Assembly (NCBI GenBank): GCA_037042915.1
Contig: CM073193.1
Span: 7,378,001 to 7,442,000 of the forward strand
Origin: Auricularia sp. M13
Lineage: Eukaryota; Basidiomycota; Agaricomycetes; Auriculariales; Auriculariaceae
Length of the DNA stretch: 64,000 nucleotides
Direction of reading: 5' to 3'
Below, piece by piece: positions 46,017-56,855 of the stretch (position 1 is the stretch's first letter; the number at the start of each line of letters is the position of its first letter). A program made the position numbers and the translations under genes. A model generated the notes under the pieces. It searched no databases, was not told the DNA's origin, and saw only the letters and a program-made list of their open reading frames with translations.

Positions 46017-46826
46017 TTATTCAGTCGGATTCCTCAGAGCCTGTCCGTCGTCGTCGTCGTCGTCATCGTCGCTGGCCACGTCCGCGCTGTCGATGCGAGC
46101 CTCTGCTTGGGCCTTGCGTATCATCGTCCGCAGCTCGCCGTCGGCAGGGACGAGGTCAGCCGGCGTGAAGCCCGCCTTGTTGCGTATACTGCGCAGGATA
46201 TCAGCAGAGATGTTTGACGCGAGCAAACGCAAAGCCAACGTTGTGTCTGCGCCGGCATCGAGCAGCTCGCCAACGATGGCCTTGCGTAGGTCCTCGTCGT
46301 CGATTTGTAGGGCCAGGTGCAGAGGAGTTGCGCCTTCGATCCTGTTCTGCAGGTCAACATCGCATCCGTCGTGGCCGAGCAGCAGCTCCATCGCGCCAAA
46401 GCTGCCATTCGCGGCCCTGGATGAGCAACGGCGTCAATGACCGTCGTAAGAATACAAAGCAAAACTCGTACGCGTAATGTAATGCTGTGGGCAGCCGTCA
46501 GCGCAAGTCCAAGAGCAGGAAGCAAGAACGCGCCAGTGTTGCCCAGGCTGCCGGCGTCTGGTCAGCAAGGGCTGGTGGAGGCAAAGGCAACGGCGTACCC
46601 ATCCTGGAAGTTGATGTCGTAGTTGCCCTGGTCAAAGACCTCCTGCAGCAGCTCCTCGTTGTCCCTGCATGCCGCTCAGCGCCTCGGAGTCGCGCGCAGA
46701 CGCCCAGTGAACGCACGTCCGCGCCGCCGCCAGCAGCCGCTCATCTGCGTGGCTGTAAGCGGGATAATCGCAGGCGAGAAGGCGAGAAGGCTGACTGTTG
46801 CTCGCTCCACTGAACTCTTCGGCCAT
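46017..46826 (-). CDS. Small ankyrin-repeat protein
   Basis: The start at 46826 gives MAEEFSGASNSQPSRLL, then ADERLLAAART. A GTGCGT to ATGCAG intron leads to DNEELLQEVFDQGNYDINFQ, the helix pair of a first ankyrin repeat. Further exons give LHYAYE and MELLLGHDGCDVDLQNRIEG, then ATPLHLALQIDDEDLRKAIV, ELLDAGADT and RNKAGFTPADLV. That makes about three to four repeats, ending in an Asp-rich tail (eight Asp near 46050). Between GNTG and LHYA the only fitting donor is GC (GCGCGT), which would make a GC-AG intron of 49 nt. The form is like S. pombe and basidiomycete cytosolic ankyrin proteins of about 200 residues. No partner can be named. Confidence 0.78.
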
Positions 46827-47189
46827 CGTGCGGCGTGCTCGAGGCTGTCAGGTATATGCACTGAGCTGGGTGTCCTGCCTCCGGATCGTGCCGAGATACC
46901 TTACGGCTTGTCCGAGTCGCCCTATTAGGCAACACGCTGTTCAGCTGCAAGCGAGTCGCTGGAAGCTCATTCACAGCCTGCTTGCAGTATGGTCGTGACC
47001 GCAGCCGAATCAGGTGCATTCCTATTGCCAATAAAGACTGCGCGACTGTCAGTCTGTCACCGGGATTGTACTCAAGACACGTTGGCGGGATCTGCTGCCA
47101 GCATTCACAGCTCTGCGCAGTGGGACTGCAATGCTGCAGTATATAGCAAGTGATGCTTCTCACCTAACCAGTCAAGACTTTCGAAATTC
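46827..47189. promoter_or_regulatory. Shared promoter of ankyrin and peptidase genes
   Basis: Spacer of 363 nt between divergent genes. No TATA box or repeat stands out. Confidence 0.35.
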
Positions 47190-48994
47190 ATGTGGTCATC
47201 CTGGGCCCTCGTCCTCGCTTCCGCCGCCGCCGCCAACGCGGTTCGCCCACTGCTCCAGCGTCAGGCCGATCCTGCTTCCTTTGACTGGTATGCGGTGAGT
47301 GCGCTCGAAGGCTTTAAAGTTGACCGCGAATCTCATCGAGCCAATTCCTTGCTGTAGCTCAATCCCTCGGACAACATAACCTGGACACCATGTTTCGACG
47401 GACCGCAATGTGCCCGACTGAATCTGCCATTGGATTATGCCTCGCCGAATGGCCCCAAGATACAGGTTGCGTTGCTCATGATACCTGCGACAGACAAGGA
47501 GAATTATCAAGGTGTGCAACAGCTGTATACCATCATACCATCTTGAACTCCAAATTCTAAACCGTTTCTGAAGGCACTATTCTCATCAACCCTGGTGGAC
47601 CCGGAGGATCTGGCACTCAAACTGTGCTTGGGAAAGGCTTAGAGCTTGTCGCTATGGTCGGTCCTACATACGACGTTTTAGGTTTCGACCCTCGCGGGAC
47701 CGGGTCGTCGACACCTCTCGCTCGTTGCTTTTCGTCTGCGGAGCAGTCCGATAACTGGCATCGCGCAGATGTCGTGGCTCTTCGCCAAGGCGATGACAGC
47801 ATCCCGGAAGCCCGTGCTCGCGACCAGACTCTCAGCGCTGTGTGCGCAAGCGCCTTGGGAGGAAACGGCAAAGAGGACGCCGGGGCGAGCGCGGAAGACT
47901 GGGGTGCTGGGCGCTTCATGGACACCGCGAGCACGGCGACAGACATGTTGCACATCGTTGAGAAGCTCGGCCAGGAAAAGCTTCAGTACTATGGCATTGT
48001 GATCAGTTTTCTTGACTTGCCAAATCGAACAGCTCTGATGCTCCTTTCAGAGCTACGGGACCCTTCTCGGCCAATATTTCACTGCTATGTACCCCGACAA
48101 GGTCGCACGTATGGTGCTCGACGGCGTAGCGGACGGGGCACTATGGCAAAGCGGCCACTTCTTCAGCCCGAAGATGCGGACGACATAATGGATACGTTTT
48201 TCGCCAACTGCGTTCAGGCTGGACCCAGCAAATGTGCGGTCTGGGAGAAGAGCGCTCGCGCCGTCGCTCAGCGTGTCGACCGCGCTCTCACAAGTCTTAG
48301 AAACAACCCCATCCCAGTCCCCACCAACGCCAGCGGCCCCGACGTCGTGACCGAGGATAACGTGCTCAATATCATCTTCAATTGGCTGTACACGCCCATC
48401 GATGGATTTCCCCTCATCGCTGCCAGCGCAAGGGCCATCGAAACCAGAAACGCGACATACTGGTCTCAGATCCCTCTGTTCACATCTGACGTCGGCCTCC
48501 CTGCATGGTACCAGTCCAATGAGGCCCAGCAGGCCATCGCATGCACGGATTTCCCGCCTCTGAGCGGCTCGCTCGCAGACGACATCGCGGCCGTCCGCAA
48601 CGTCACGAGGACCTCTCGCTGGGCGGGTCCCTTCGTCAGCCGCATGCGCATCACCTGCGGGGCCTGGAGTATCCGCGCGAAGAAGCGGTTCACAGGTCCG
48701 GTGTCTGCGAAGCTGGATGTGCCCGTGCTGGTCCTGTCCAACAAATTCGACCCCGTCACGCCGCTGTCGCAAGCCCGCGCCGTCGTTCGTCGTTTCCAAG
48801 GAACGCGGCTTCTTGTGCAGAACACGGTGGGCCACACCGTCGTCCTGCAACCGTCGACCTGTGCAGCTACCGCCATTGCCACCTATTTCATAGCCGGCAT
48901 TTTGCCCGAGGAAGGGACGATTTGTCAACCGGATGTCGTCCCACTCGTGACCGACACTCAGGCTCCAGTTCAAAGTCTCACTACTACGATATAA
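47190..48994 (+). CDS. Secreted S33-type peptidase, alpha/beta hydrolase with TAP C-domain
   Basis: The signal peptide MWSSWALVLASAAAANA is followed by a propeptide-like stretch and WYALNPSDNITWTPCFDG. After the introns the oxyanion strand TILINPGGPGGSGTQTVLGK and DVLGFDPRGTGSSTPLA appear. A 52-nt intron (GTGATC to TTTCAG) joins YYGI to SYGTLLGQYF, which creates the nucleophile motif GISYG. The acid lies in VLVLSNKFDPVTPLS and the base in QNTVGHTVVLQPSTC; the tail belongs to the tripeptidyl-aminopeptidase C-terminal domain. It probably releases short peptides or prolyl residues outside the cell. A C is missing in the run near 48167-48169 (the text should read FFSPEDADDIMDTFF), again a likely consensus error. 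Confidence 0.9.
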
Positions 48995-50097
48995 CTTACG
49001 ATACCTCTCCCTATTCCATTGCATGTGTATGCCGCTCCTTCGTCCGCTCCTTCTCTTGCATTGCCCTGCGATGAACTTTATACACGTTCGGCTGTAGTGT
49101 AGGCGACCAACAATAAATAAGCCTACCCTGCGGTCTTGCGGCCCATCAACAATGGCTAAGAATCTGTGCGGCGGCATCAGCTGAACTACCGTCCTTGAGC
49201 TGTAATGCATGGTAGGCGACTCAGACTCATCCATTGCTCGCGTTGTTTAGAAGGCGGGCGCTACGAACCACTTCGACCATTATGCTGAACTTGATGGGTC
49301 TGCCTGGTTACCATGAGTTTCCGTTGAAAACCATGTATAATTGAGTTTGCATGGTCTAGGTTTGCCATCCTGCGCGGGCTGATGTCGATGCCTTCCTGGA
49401 CCATTTCCCAGAGCGGGATCGACGAGCCGTGACTTCTTCAAGGCGTCACGCGGTGTACTGGCAGAGAATGTGCTCAGTGACTGTGTCAATCCAGGTCTGC
49501 GCGGCATTCATGTGAAATATAGTCTCAAGACGCACTCAACCCATCCCCCAGCACTCTCAGCTTATCTCAACTGTTGGAAGTTGGCATTATCCTGTCGTCC
49601 TGACATAGTATTGCTAAGTCCGCAAAGAAAGCGCCTTGCGCCTTTGGATTCTTCGGCGGGCGAATCATCCTTAGTGACAGCCTCACCGCGTCACACTTGT
49701 ACAGTAACTAGAACTGGCGGCGCTTACGTACGACCAAGTAAACCCTGGCCCAAAAAGCGTTGTCCCCGGCCGCTTACTCGACGGACGAAGGTTGTAATCC
49801 GTTCCCTCACGGACTGCCGGTTTTTTAGTAATACTTTCACAAAAAGAAAAACAGTAGTTACTCTACGAGTTTTCTATGGCTAATGTTGGATGCAACAGTT
49901 ACTTACAGAGGCCGGAAAATGTTATGAAACTTCCGAGCACATCCTGATTACGCGGCCACTCGCCAACAGCTCGCCGACTGCGGCTTATAAAGCAACTGAA
50001 GCGGGACGCGTCTAAGAAGGTCTGGCATTATTTCCTGTACCCACCCACCTATCTACTGTTGAACCTCAGACCAACCGAATTGCGCCCGTCACTGAAT
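48995..50097. other. Intergenic, peptidase to SDR
   Basis: 1.1 kb without convincing coding sequence. An open frame at 49470-49883 has no family-like text. A TATA box near its end serves the next gene. Confidence 0.45.
49986..49991 (+). promoter_or_regulatory. TATA box (TATAAA)
   Basis: TATAAA within GGCTTATAAAGCAAC, 107 nt before the ATG at 50098. A plausible core promoter of the SDR gene. Confidence 0.5.
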
Positions 50098-50994
50098 ATG
50101 CGTGTCTTCGTTACTGGTGGCACGGGCCTCATCGGCAGCTACGTCGTTCCCCAGCTCGTCGCCGAGGGCCACACGGTCACGGTACTCGCACGCTCTGACA
50201 AGTCCGCGGAGAAGGTCACGACGGCGGGCGCGACAGCTGTCCGCGGGACGCACACCGATCTAGATGTGCTCGCCAAGGCGGCGTCGGAGGCAGACGCCGT
50301 CATCCACCTCGCATTCAACCACGACCTGATGCTGGCTCCTGGGGGGATGGTCCAGGCGTGCGCAGAGGACCGGGCCGCTATCACCGCGATGTGCGACGCG
50401 CTGCTCGCCGCAGGACCGGGTCGCACGTTCATCAACTCGTCGGGCACGCTCGGCTCGGACGGTCCCGACGAGCACGCCGGCAAATTGCCGGAGGCGCACA
50501 GTGTGCGCAACCAGAGCGAGCTGCTCGCCCTGGGCTACACTGCGAAGGGCCTGCGCACGTTCAACGTGCGCCTCGCTCCCGTCGTGCATGGCCCCGGGGT
50601 CGAGCACCCCTTCATCGCCGTCCAGATCGCGCTGGCCAAGAAGAACGGCTACGCGGGCTACGTTGGTGACGGCCAGCAGCTCTGGCCGGCCATCCACGCC
50701 AAGGATGCCGCGGCACTCTACGTCGCCGCACTCACCAACGGCCCCGCGGGTAATCATCTCAACGGCATCGCCGAAGAAGGCATTCCTGTCAAGGACATCG
50801 CCGAATTCATCGCAAAGAAGCTCGGTGGCATCCCGACCAAGAGCTTGACGCCGGAGGAACTCAGAAACTATGGGTTCATCGGAATTGTTATGTCCCTCAG
50901 CGGCCGCACGACGAACAAGTTCACGAAGAAGTGGACTGGCTGGGCGCCCAAGGAATGTGGCCTCTTCGAGGAGCTTGAGAGCTATACGTACTAA
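50098..50994 (+). CDS. Extended SDR, NAD(P)-dependent epimerase/reductase-like
   Basis: Intronless, 298 residues, complete. The N-terminal Rossmann motif is MRVFVTGGTGLIGSYVVPQL, with Arg in VLARSDKSAEK suggesting NADP preference. The region ADAVIHLAFNHD matches the extended-SDR strand 4. The catalytic block has the Ser of TFINSSGTLG. In the place of the usual Tyr-x-x-x-Lys there is a weaker reading (HSVRNQSELLALGYTAKGLR), where Tyr-Thr-Ala-Lys could serve. Then RLAPVVHGPGVEHPF and WPAIHAKDAAALYVAAL follow, as in bacterial and fungal relatives annotated as oxidoreductases. Many such genes handle small aldehydes or sugar nucleotides; the substrate is unknown. Codon use is strongly GC-ending, higher than in the flanking genes, which fits high expression or recent acquisition. 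Confidence 0.9.
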   Translation: MRVFVTGGTGLIGSYVVPQLVAEGHTVTVLARSDKSAEKVTTAGATAVRGTHTDLDVLAKAASEADAVIHLAFNHDLMLAPGGMVQACAEDRAAITAMCDALLAAGPGRTFINSSGTLGSDGPDEHAGKLPEAHSVRNQSELLALGYTAKGLRTFNVRLAPVVHGPGVEHPFIAVQIALAKKNGYAGYVGDGQQLWPAIHAKDAAALYVAALTNGPAGNHLNGIAEEGIPVKDIAEFIAKKLGGIPTKSLTPEELRNYGFIGIVMSLSGRTTNKFTKKWTGWAPKECGLFEELESYTY

Positions 50995-51640
50995 GCCGTT
51001 GGCGCCTTGCATGTACCAAAATGTTAAGATATTGAATGATGCCGAGTTGGACGTATGTGTAAAAGCGCCTGGTTCCGTGTCGTTGCTTCTGAGGCTGTCC
51101 ACACCAAATCCCTGACCCGGTTTTTTTATCTGCAAGCACCAAGTGAGTAAACATTCCTCCAATCCATATGGTAAAATGTATTCATCGTCTTCTTTTCCGG
51201 GAAGCTCCACATGGAATGCTGCAGGCATTAAGCGAGAGCTAGCTTTTAGGGGCAGAATGCAGGCGAGCGCAGACGTTATCTCCAGCATACAGCACGCCCA
51301 AGGCAGGAGAGCGCACACAGCAATCTCAAAGGTAAAATCGACCGCCGCCGTGGACCGCGGGCCTCTGGGATTGAGGGCTGCCGCCGCGGTTTATTTTGTT
51401 CATGAGCGCCGCAACCTGGAACCTGAATAGTGCCACGAAATTCGTTGGCATGTAGTGGGGAAATACTTTGAACGGTCAAAGAGGCGCCGGAGGCGCTGTT
51501 TTATATGCTTTGGTCCGAGTCGTGTGCGATGAGCTCCTGCAGACACTGTTACAGTCATGCTTGCAACGTTTTGTCCTGCTTGAGTTCAGATGAAATGATT
51601 GTGTTGTGAATGAGAGTGTATGGGTGTACAGTGCCACAGG

Positions 51641-51672
51641 GTAGGTAGGTAGGTAGGTAGGTAGGTAGGTAG
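51641..51672 (+). repeat. Tetranucleotide microsatellite (GTAG)8
   Basis: Eight perfect GTAG units, followed by an imperfect ATTAG end. Likely polymorphic in copy number. Confidence 0.95.
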
Positions 51673-51787
51673 ATTAGGAGCTGGTGGGCCCATGCGGAAA
51701 TCTATAAACGAGACTCAGCCTCGCTACGCTTTCCTAGGTGAAGCCACCGTTGAGCTACTATGCACCAGAGATTGGTTTGAAACGCCC

Positions 51788-51955
51788 GCTCAAGGCGGAA
51801 AATACGACTTCTGCAGTTGGTAGGACAAGGACGGCGTACAGAGGGAGACAGATGTGGAATTATGATTAAACCTCCCAGCCTCAGTCAAGGACAGCTTGGA
51901 CCTTTCTCGGTCACATGTTTGATTGTAACGTGGGCTCAAGGTGGAAAATACGACT
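51788..51955 (+). repeat. Pair of 22-nt direct repeats
   Basis: GCTCAAGGCGGAAAATACGA at 51788 recurs as GCTCAAGGTGGAAAATACGA at 51934 (both followed by CT), 146 nt apart with one mismatch. The function is unknown. Confidence 0.7.
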
Positions 51956-52237
51956 GCCAATGGTGTACTGTGTGGCGAGTAGTGAGACGCATGTGCGATC
52001 GGACCTCGAGCCTTGTGGCTCGGACCTCGTCCGGTCATGTGCCACAAAGCAGTATGTGCAATGCTATATATATAAGACAGCAGAAAAAGAAGCGGGCGCG
52101 GGCGTGGGTCCGAGGGCAAACTAAGAAGACAAAGCAAAAAAGCTGATGCTAGTCACATGGTTGATGTAAGAGTCATAATACATTGAACGGGTCAACGAGC
52201 GAGTAAAATCGCACCATGTGCAAACACGAAGGCCCTG

Positions 52238-54835
52238 CTACTGGACCGCAGAGGGCTTGCCGTTGCGCTTTGCAATGGCAGCAGTGAGGAATTCTTCCGC
52301 CTTCTTTGCACGCCACTCGCAGTCGTCCATGTATTCACAAGAGCTGCGAACGAAGTGATTGGTCACCGCAAAACGTCCGCTACGAGCAAACGACTTACAG
52401 GCAACGGGCGGCGTCTTCAATGGCCACGCCTTCAGGCTCGCGCGTACCGCGCCAGTATCCCAGGGAACGTTCCAAGAACTCGTCGAGAGCCGCCCGGTCG
52501 TATCCAAAACGCCGTATGCCTATGATCGCTGTATCCGAGAAAGTGCGCGACAATGGGCCGACTCCCTTGGCTTCTACGCACGTATGTCAGAAACGGACCA
52601 ACTTTGTCAGAGCTCTGCAAATAGCGTACGGTGCGCAAATTCTGTTGACATCGAAGATGTATCGCTTTCGGTATCACTGCCCATCACGATATCCTCATCC
52701 ATATCTGCGTAAAGTGCGCTTTGAGTTAGAGACACAACCATGCCGACTGAGTACCCACCTGCGCGCTGTGGACATGGCGAATCAGTCACGAATGTCTCTG
52801 GGCCTCTGGTATCCGCTGAGGCCTCGTCGATACTGGTGAGCACACTTGCGCATGGAACCTCGGCGTGCGCAGTTTGGTCGAGACGAGTAGCCGTGGAATC
52901 CATCCCAGCTCCTTGGTCAGATGTTGGAATAGCTTCATCGACAGAAATTTTGGCGGGGGGATTCGGCGGCGTAGAAGGCAATGGGTTGGGCAAAGGCAAG
53001 GGTGCCGCATCTTCGGTACCGCCAGAAATGACTTCGTGCAGAACAATTTCTTCGTCGTAGATTGCAGCGACATTGGGCGTACCGCCAATATCTTGCGACG
53101 TTGCTGATGGCGAGCCGGCGTGTTCTTCCGGACGAGCTGTACGCTGATCTTTCAGAGACGCGGCGATGGCAAGTTGCAAATCAGCGTCGTTGTCGGGCGA
53201 CGAAGGCGCGTTGAGTGATAACGCGATTGCGCGCGCGAAATCGGGATCCTGGTAGCCCAACGGCGCGGAATCCTGCAAACTGGAGTGGTGCTCAGCCGAG
53301 GGGCGCTTTCGTCTTCCAGAACCGGCGGCAGAGCTTTCGCTGTCCCCAGATTCCTGCGCCGAGGTCTTGCGCTTGCGCTTGCCTTCTTTGTTGTTCGAGG
53401 AGTCTCCAAGCGCTTGGCGTTCCTGCGTGTCCGGTCCCGAAAGCGGTAGACAATTTCGAGCTTTGTGTCGACGCCTTGCGTCGTCCTATGCAGGTCTTGG
53501 AGCGCTGCGTACCATAGTTCCGACAGCTCGTTGAGAGTAAACACGGGTGGCAGTCCATTCGACGCAAGCGGCACGTTAATTTCTGTGACGAAGTTCGGAG
53601 TGAAAGGAAGAGACGGGTCCACCCCGACTTTCGTAAAAACGGCTGCTGGATCAATAGGCGCTGTGCTCGAGGAAGGGAAAAGAAGACCAGTCAGGAGGCG
53701 ATGATAGAGCATCAGTTGCATCTTTGCTGAAAAAGACGCGCTGCGAGGAGGCAGCGTGTTCGTTGCACGCGTCTTGTTGTCAAGGACAAACAGCTTGTGG
53801 ACAGGGTCTTCCGAGGGCAACCTGCCCTTTGCCTTCGAAGGCGAAATAAACGAGTCCAGTGTCGATTGAGATGGATCTTTCTGCACTTTCTTCTTGTTAC
53901 TGGATTTGTCGGCGCATGGTCGCCGTACAATTTCATCCTACTGACCGTCAACAACTAAGCTATCTCGCGATAACATACTCACGATGATGCCGAAGTAATT
54001 TCCTCTTGAACATAGCCAAACACAGGCATTTCTCGCTTTGCGAAGCGTCAGCTCGTATAGGAAAGACATGGCGCGAACGGACGCATGCACCCATCGTCTT
54101 GAGCGCGACAAGAGCAGTCAACATGTTGACAAGCCTATGCTGAAATCAGCATGTAGGACCTCAGCGCGGTGATGTCCTGCCTTTTTGCCCATGATTCTTC
54201 CTTGTTCGTCGCATGAACAATGACTTTGACGGGATGAATTTCGCGTTCAAGCTTCTCGTGCACCTTGGTACCGCGGTCCTGTCTCTCCGCATTCTCGACA
54301 GCAACTTGCTGCTTAACCACTATAGTCTTTCCTTCGCGACTGACAAAGGAGCTTGGACGATCGGCGGGCCTTTCGTGCCGCTTCTGTCTGAGGCCGTAGT
54401 CGATTTGGAGCTCACACCTGAGGCAGAGCAAGTCAGTTGATGCACATGAAGAAGAAAGGTAAATTCTTACCAGGCTACTGACACCAGGTCGGAGACAGTG
54501 AACCCGTTCCTTTTCCAAGAAGGACGCAATTCCATGGGTGGCATGGCAGACCGCCCAGCCCGCGTGAGCAATGTGCGCGCAGACATCTCTACACCGCGAG
54601 TTTCAGAGCCACAGCCCAAGTTTGAGACAGCACTATTGAAGGCGGTAGCAATGGGTGGCTGGGGCTGAGGTTCGTCCTCTTCAGTGTCTTCAGTGTCTGA
54701 TAAGTGCCAGCCGCCTGGAGGTGGGTCGGCAAGCTCGAGTTCACTCGAAGTAAAGTCCCAGACCACGTCCGGAAATTCGTCGTCAGATTGTCCAGCTGCG
54801 GGAATTGCAGAGGTCGATGCGACCGATTCGCTCAT
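52238..54835 (-). CDS. EXO5: Exonuclease V (EXO5/Dem1) with inserted tandem UIM segment
   Basis: Single-strand exonuclease with an Fe-S cluster, acting in mitochondrial DNA upkeep or crosslink repair. From the N-terminus: an acidic leader after MSESVASTSAIPAAG; the domain entry RNGFTVSDLVS and YGLRQKRHERPADRPSSFVS; the ligand helix DRGTKVHEKLEREIHPVKVI; the catalytic Asp-x-Lys in FVLDNKTRAT; and the Gln helix SFSAKMQLMLYHRLLTGLLF. At the end come FGYDRAALDEFLERSLGYW, then ARC spliced to LSCEYMDDCEWRAKKAEEFL, the Cys set of the cluster. Between the core and the end is a roughly 250-residue insert: a basic SNNKEGKRKRK stretch, two ubiquitin-interacting motifs (DPDFARAIALSLN and DADLQLAIAASLKD), and a disordered Pro/Thr/Asp-rich run. 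A base appears missing near 53440-53450, where the core joins the insert. Confidence 0.87.
53149..53256 (-). other. Two ubiquitin-interacting motifs inside EXO5
   Basis: UIM 1 (about 53209-53256) reads YQDPDFARAIALSLN and UIM 2 (about 53149-53199) reads DNDADLQLAIAASLKDQ. Both have the acidic lead, the central Ala and the Ser at the right spacing. They lie in one 672-nt uninterrupted frame that continues into the EXO5 C-terminal region. Confidence 0.7.
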
Positions 54836-55546
54836 TAGGAGGACAGAGGCAGGCTCATTTGCGCTGACAGTGAAACGGTAACTCGACAGCCTGACAGTGA
54901 GACACGGGAATAACTTAGTACCCGTCGAACCGTGCTGACTCCGACGCTCCCAACCAACACGCGCCATCTTGGACGTGGATCGAATTTGAACGCTGCGCAG
55001 GCTGCACTGTTTTTACCGCTCTATGCATGCCCCATGGCGTTGCACGGATGCACCGGGGGTCTAGCGCGCGTAGTGTCATGGTCAGCGCGACAAACGGAAC
55101 TGCGGCGAGAACCAGATATAGTCGTCTAGTACACCTGCTCTGACGTTCCCCTGAGGCTATTGGACGAGAAGCACACCATTTCCGACAGTCTGGTTCCATG
55201 ACTCTGCTGCGCAGCTCCTCATTCTCAGCCGGGAAAATGGTCGGCTGGTTAAAGGAACACTCTCTGCTCTATGACACTTGGGCCCAACGTCGTATTCCGC
55301 CCTAACCCAATTACTACGCATGGTCATGCAGAACTCTGAATGCTCCTGTTCCTGCGAAATACGGTTTTTGACGTTGTCTTCCGGCTGATATTATCCTATA
55401 CCACCCGTGCCCGGCTGCCCGGCTACCTCGTTGACCACAACCCGTCTTCTCCTTGCACCTCTCCCGCGTGTGCTGTGCATGGCTTCAAATAACCCCATCT
55501 GAGTCTCTTATAGCACGAAGTTACCTTCTGGTTCGCCGGCCTTGCC
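54836..55546. other. Divergent intergenic region, EXO5 to cytochrome b561
   Basis: No gene seen. The EXO5 frame stays open upstream of its ATG to about 54967, so a longer N-terminus is possible. Confidence 0.4.
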
Positions 55547-56755
55547 ATGCATTCGACTACTCTCCCATTACTTTGCACACTATTGGTTGGTGTCCGAGCA
55601 TTGCTAGCTGAACCAGGACGTCCTTCTCTCGACAATGACAACGCCCTTTCTGAGGCAGCTCGTAGCGGGCGACCTTGTCTTGACGACGTATGTCGCGTAA
55701 CGTTCCGCGCCGAGTAGCATTTTCATTCAGACCACTACAGCTCACATGCACCGCTGTTGCAAGTGTTAAACAGGCTATACCAAGTGGGTGTCTTTCAATA
55801 CCGCCCGCCGCACGGACTCACGAACTGTAATCATACGCTATAGACGAGCGTGTAGAGGGCGGCTCAGCCATCTTCGACTTCTTGCCACCTACGCAGCCAG
55901 TGGCACCTACATTCTCCCGAGAAGACCTGCACAACACGGGCAGGCGGCGCCGCCAGAGCTCGGGCTTGGACATTCTCCACGAATACCAAAAGATGATCAA
56001 GGCCCACGCCTGGCTCTTCGGTCTGGCGTTCCTTGTAATCTTGCCTCTCGGGGCACTCATCGCGCGGCTTTCACGCACCTGGAACCCGTTCTGGTTTAAG
56101 GCCCATTGGATCCTCCAATTTTACATCGGTGAGTGAAGGCATAACTTTGCAGTGCATTCGACAGTGCATTCAATTTTGACTATTGGCTGCAGCGGGTCCC
56201 CTCATACTAGCGGCGTTCATTCTGGCGATCCTCGCTGTTAAGAAGCATCGCACGGGACACTTCAACGATATGCACAAGGTCAGTATTCTTGGCCGTCGAG
56301 TTCTATGCCTGACATGAGTGCAGAAAACCGGCCTAGCGCTCTTTATTCTCTATGTCGTCCAGGTGTCGTTTGGCGCCTTCATCCATTTCGTGAAGAACCC
56401 GAGGCGGTCGAGGCGACCACCCCAGAATTACTTGCATGCGATCCTCGGCCTGGGTATCCTCGGCCTCGCGCTGTATCAAGTCCATCTCGGTTACAAGACG
56501 GAATGGCCGCTCTTTGTGGCCATCGGCTTTGCACCTTCCGGAGTCAACACAGTGTGGATTATTTGGGCTGTTGTGCGTAACGTTCGACTGCCTTTGTTTG
56601 AGAACGAAGTTCTGACGTCCATGGCATAGGGGATACCAGTGCTATATGCAGCAGGCCTCATCTTGCTGCCTCGCCAATTCCGCCAAGAGAGAGTGGCCGC
56701 GAAGGAGCAGCCGGTGCAACTGGATGAACGGCCGCTCACCACCCAGCAAGCGTAA
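55547..56755 (+). CDS. Cytochrome b561-type transmembrane protein
   Basis: Haem-binding membrane protein that would pass electrons across a membrane, often for ferric reduction. A signal-like start MHSTTLPLLCTLLVGVRALL at 55547 is followed by an N-terminal part with one or two introns that I could not settle. From 55860 the frame is clear: FDFLPPTQPVAPTFSRED, then the helices of the b561 core with His ligand candidates in KAHAWLFGLAFLVILPLG, WFKAHWILQFYI, HKKTGLALFILYVVQ and NYLHAILGLGILGLALYQVH. Introns follow YI (GTGAGT to CTGCAG), HK (GTCAGT to TGCAG) and WAV (GTGCGT to CATAG). The tail QFRQERVAAKEQPVQLDERP ends at 56755. The space before the core is too short for a full DOMON domain, which often precedes b561 in such fungal proteins. 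Confidence 0.8.
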
Positions 56756-56855
56756 ATCGAACAGTGTCCTGCGCCAAAGAACAATATGGAACATGCCCTT
56801 TCGCTGCAATTGTAGAGCAGATAAAGTCTGAAATCTAATGCCATTATGTGCGCTG

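Larger units (their letters stand above)
50995..52237. other. Intergenic with microsatellite and direct repeats
   Basis: Shared 3' side of the SDR and EXO5 genes, 1.2 kb, no coding pattern. It holds a (GTAG)8 tract and a pair of 22-nt direct repeats, listed separately. Confidence 0.5.

Noticed and set aside
49470-49883. Plus-strand open frame upstream of the SDR gene
   Set aside because: No protein-like pattern or conserved motif, and it contains long runs with the composition of untranslated sequence.
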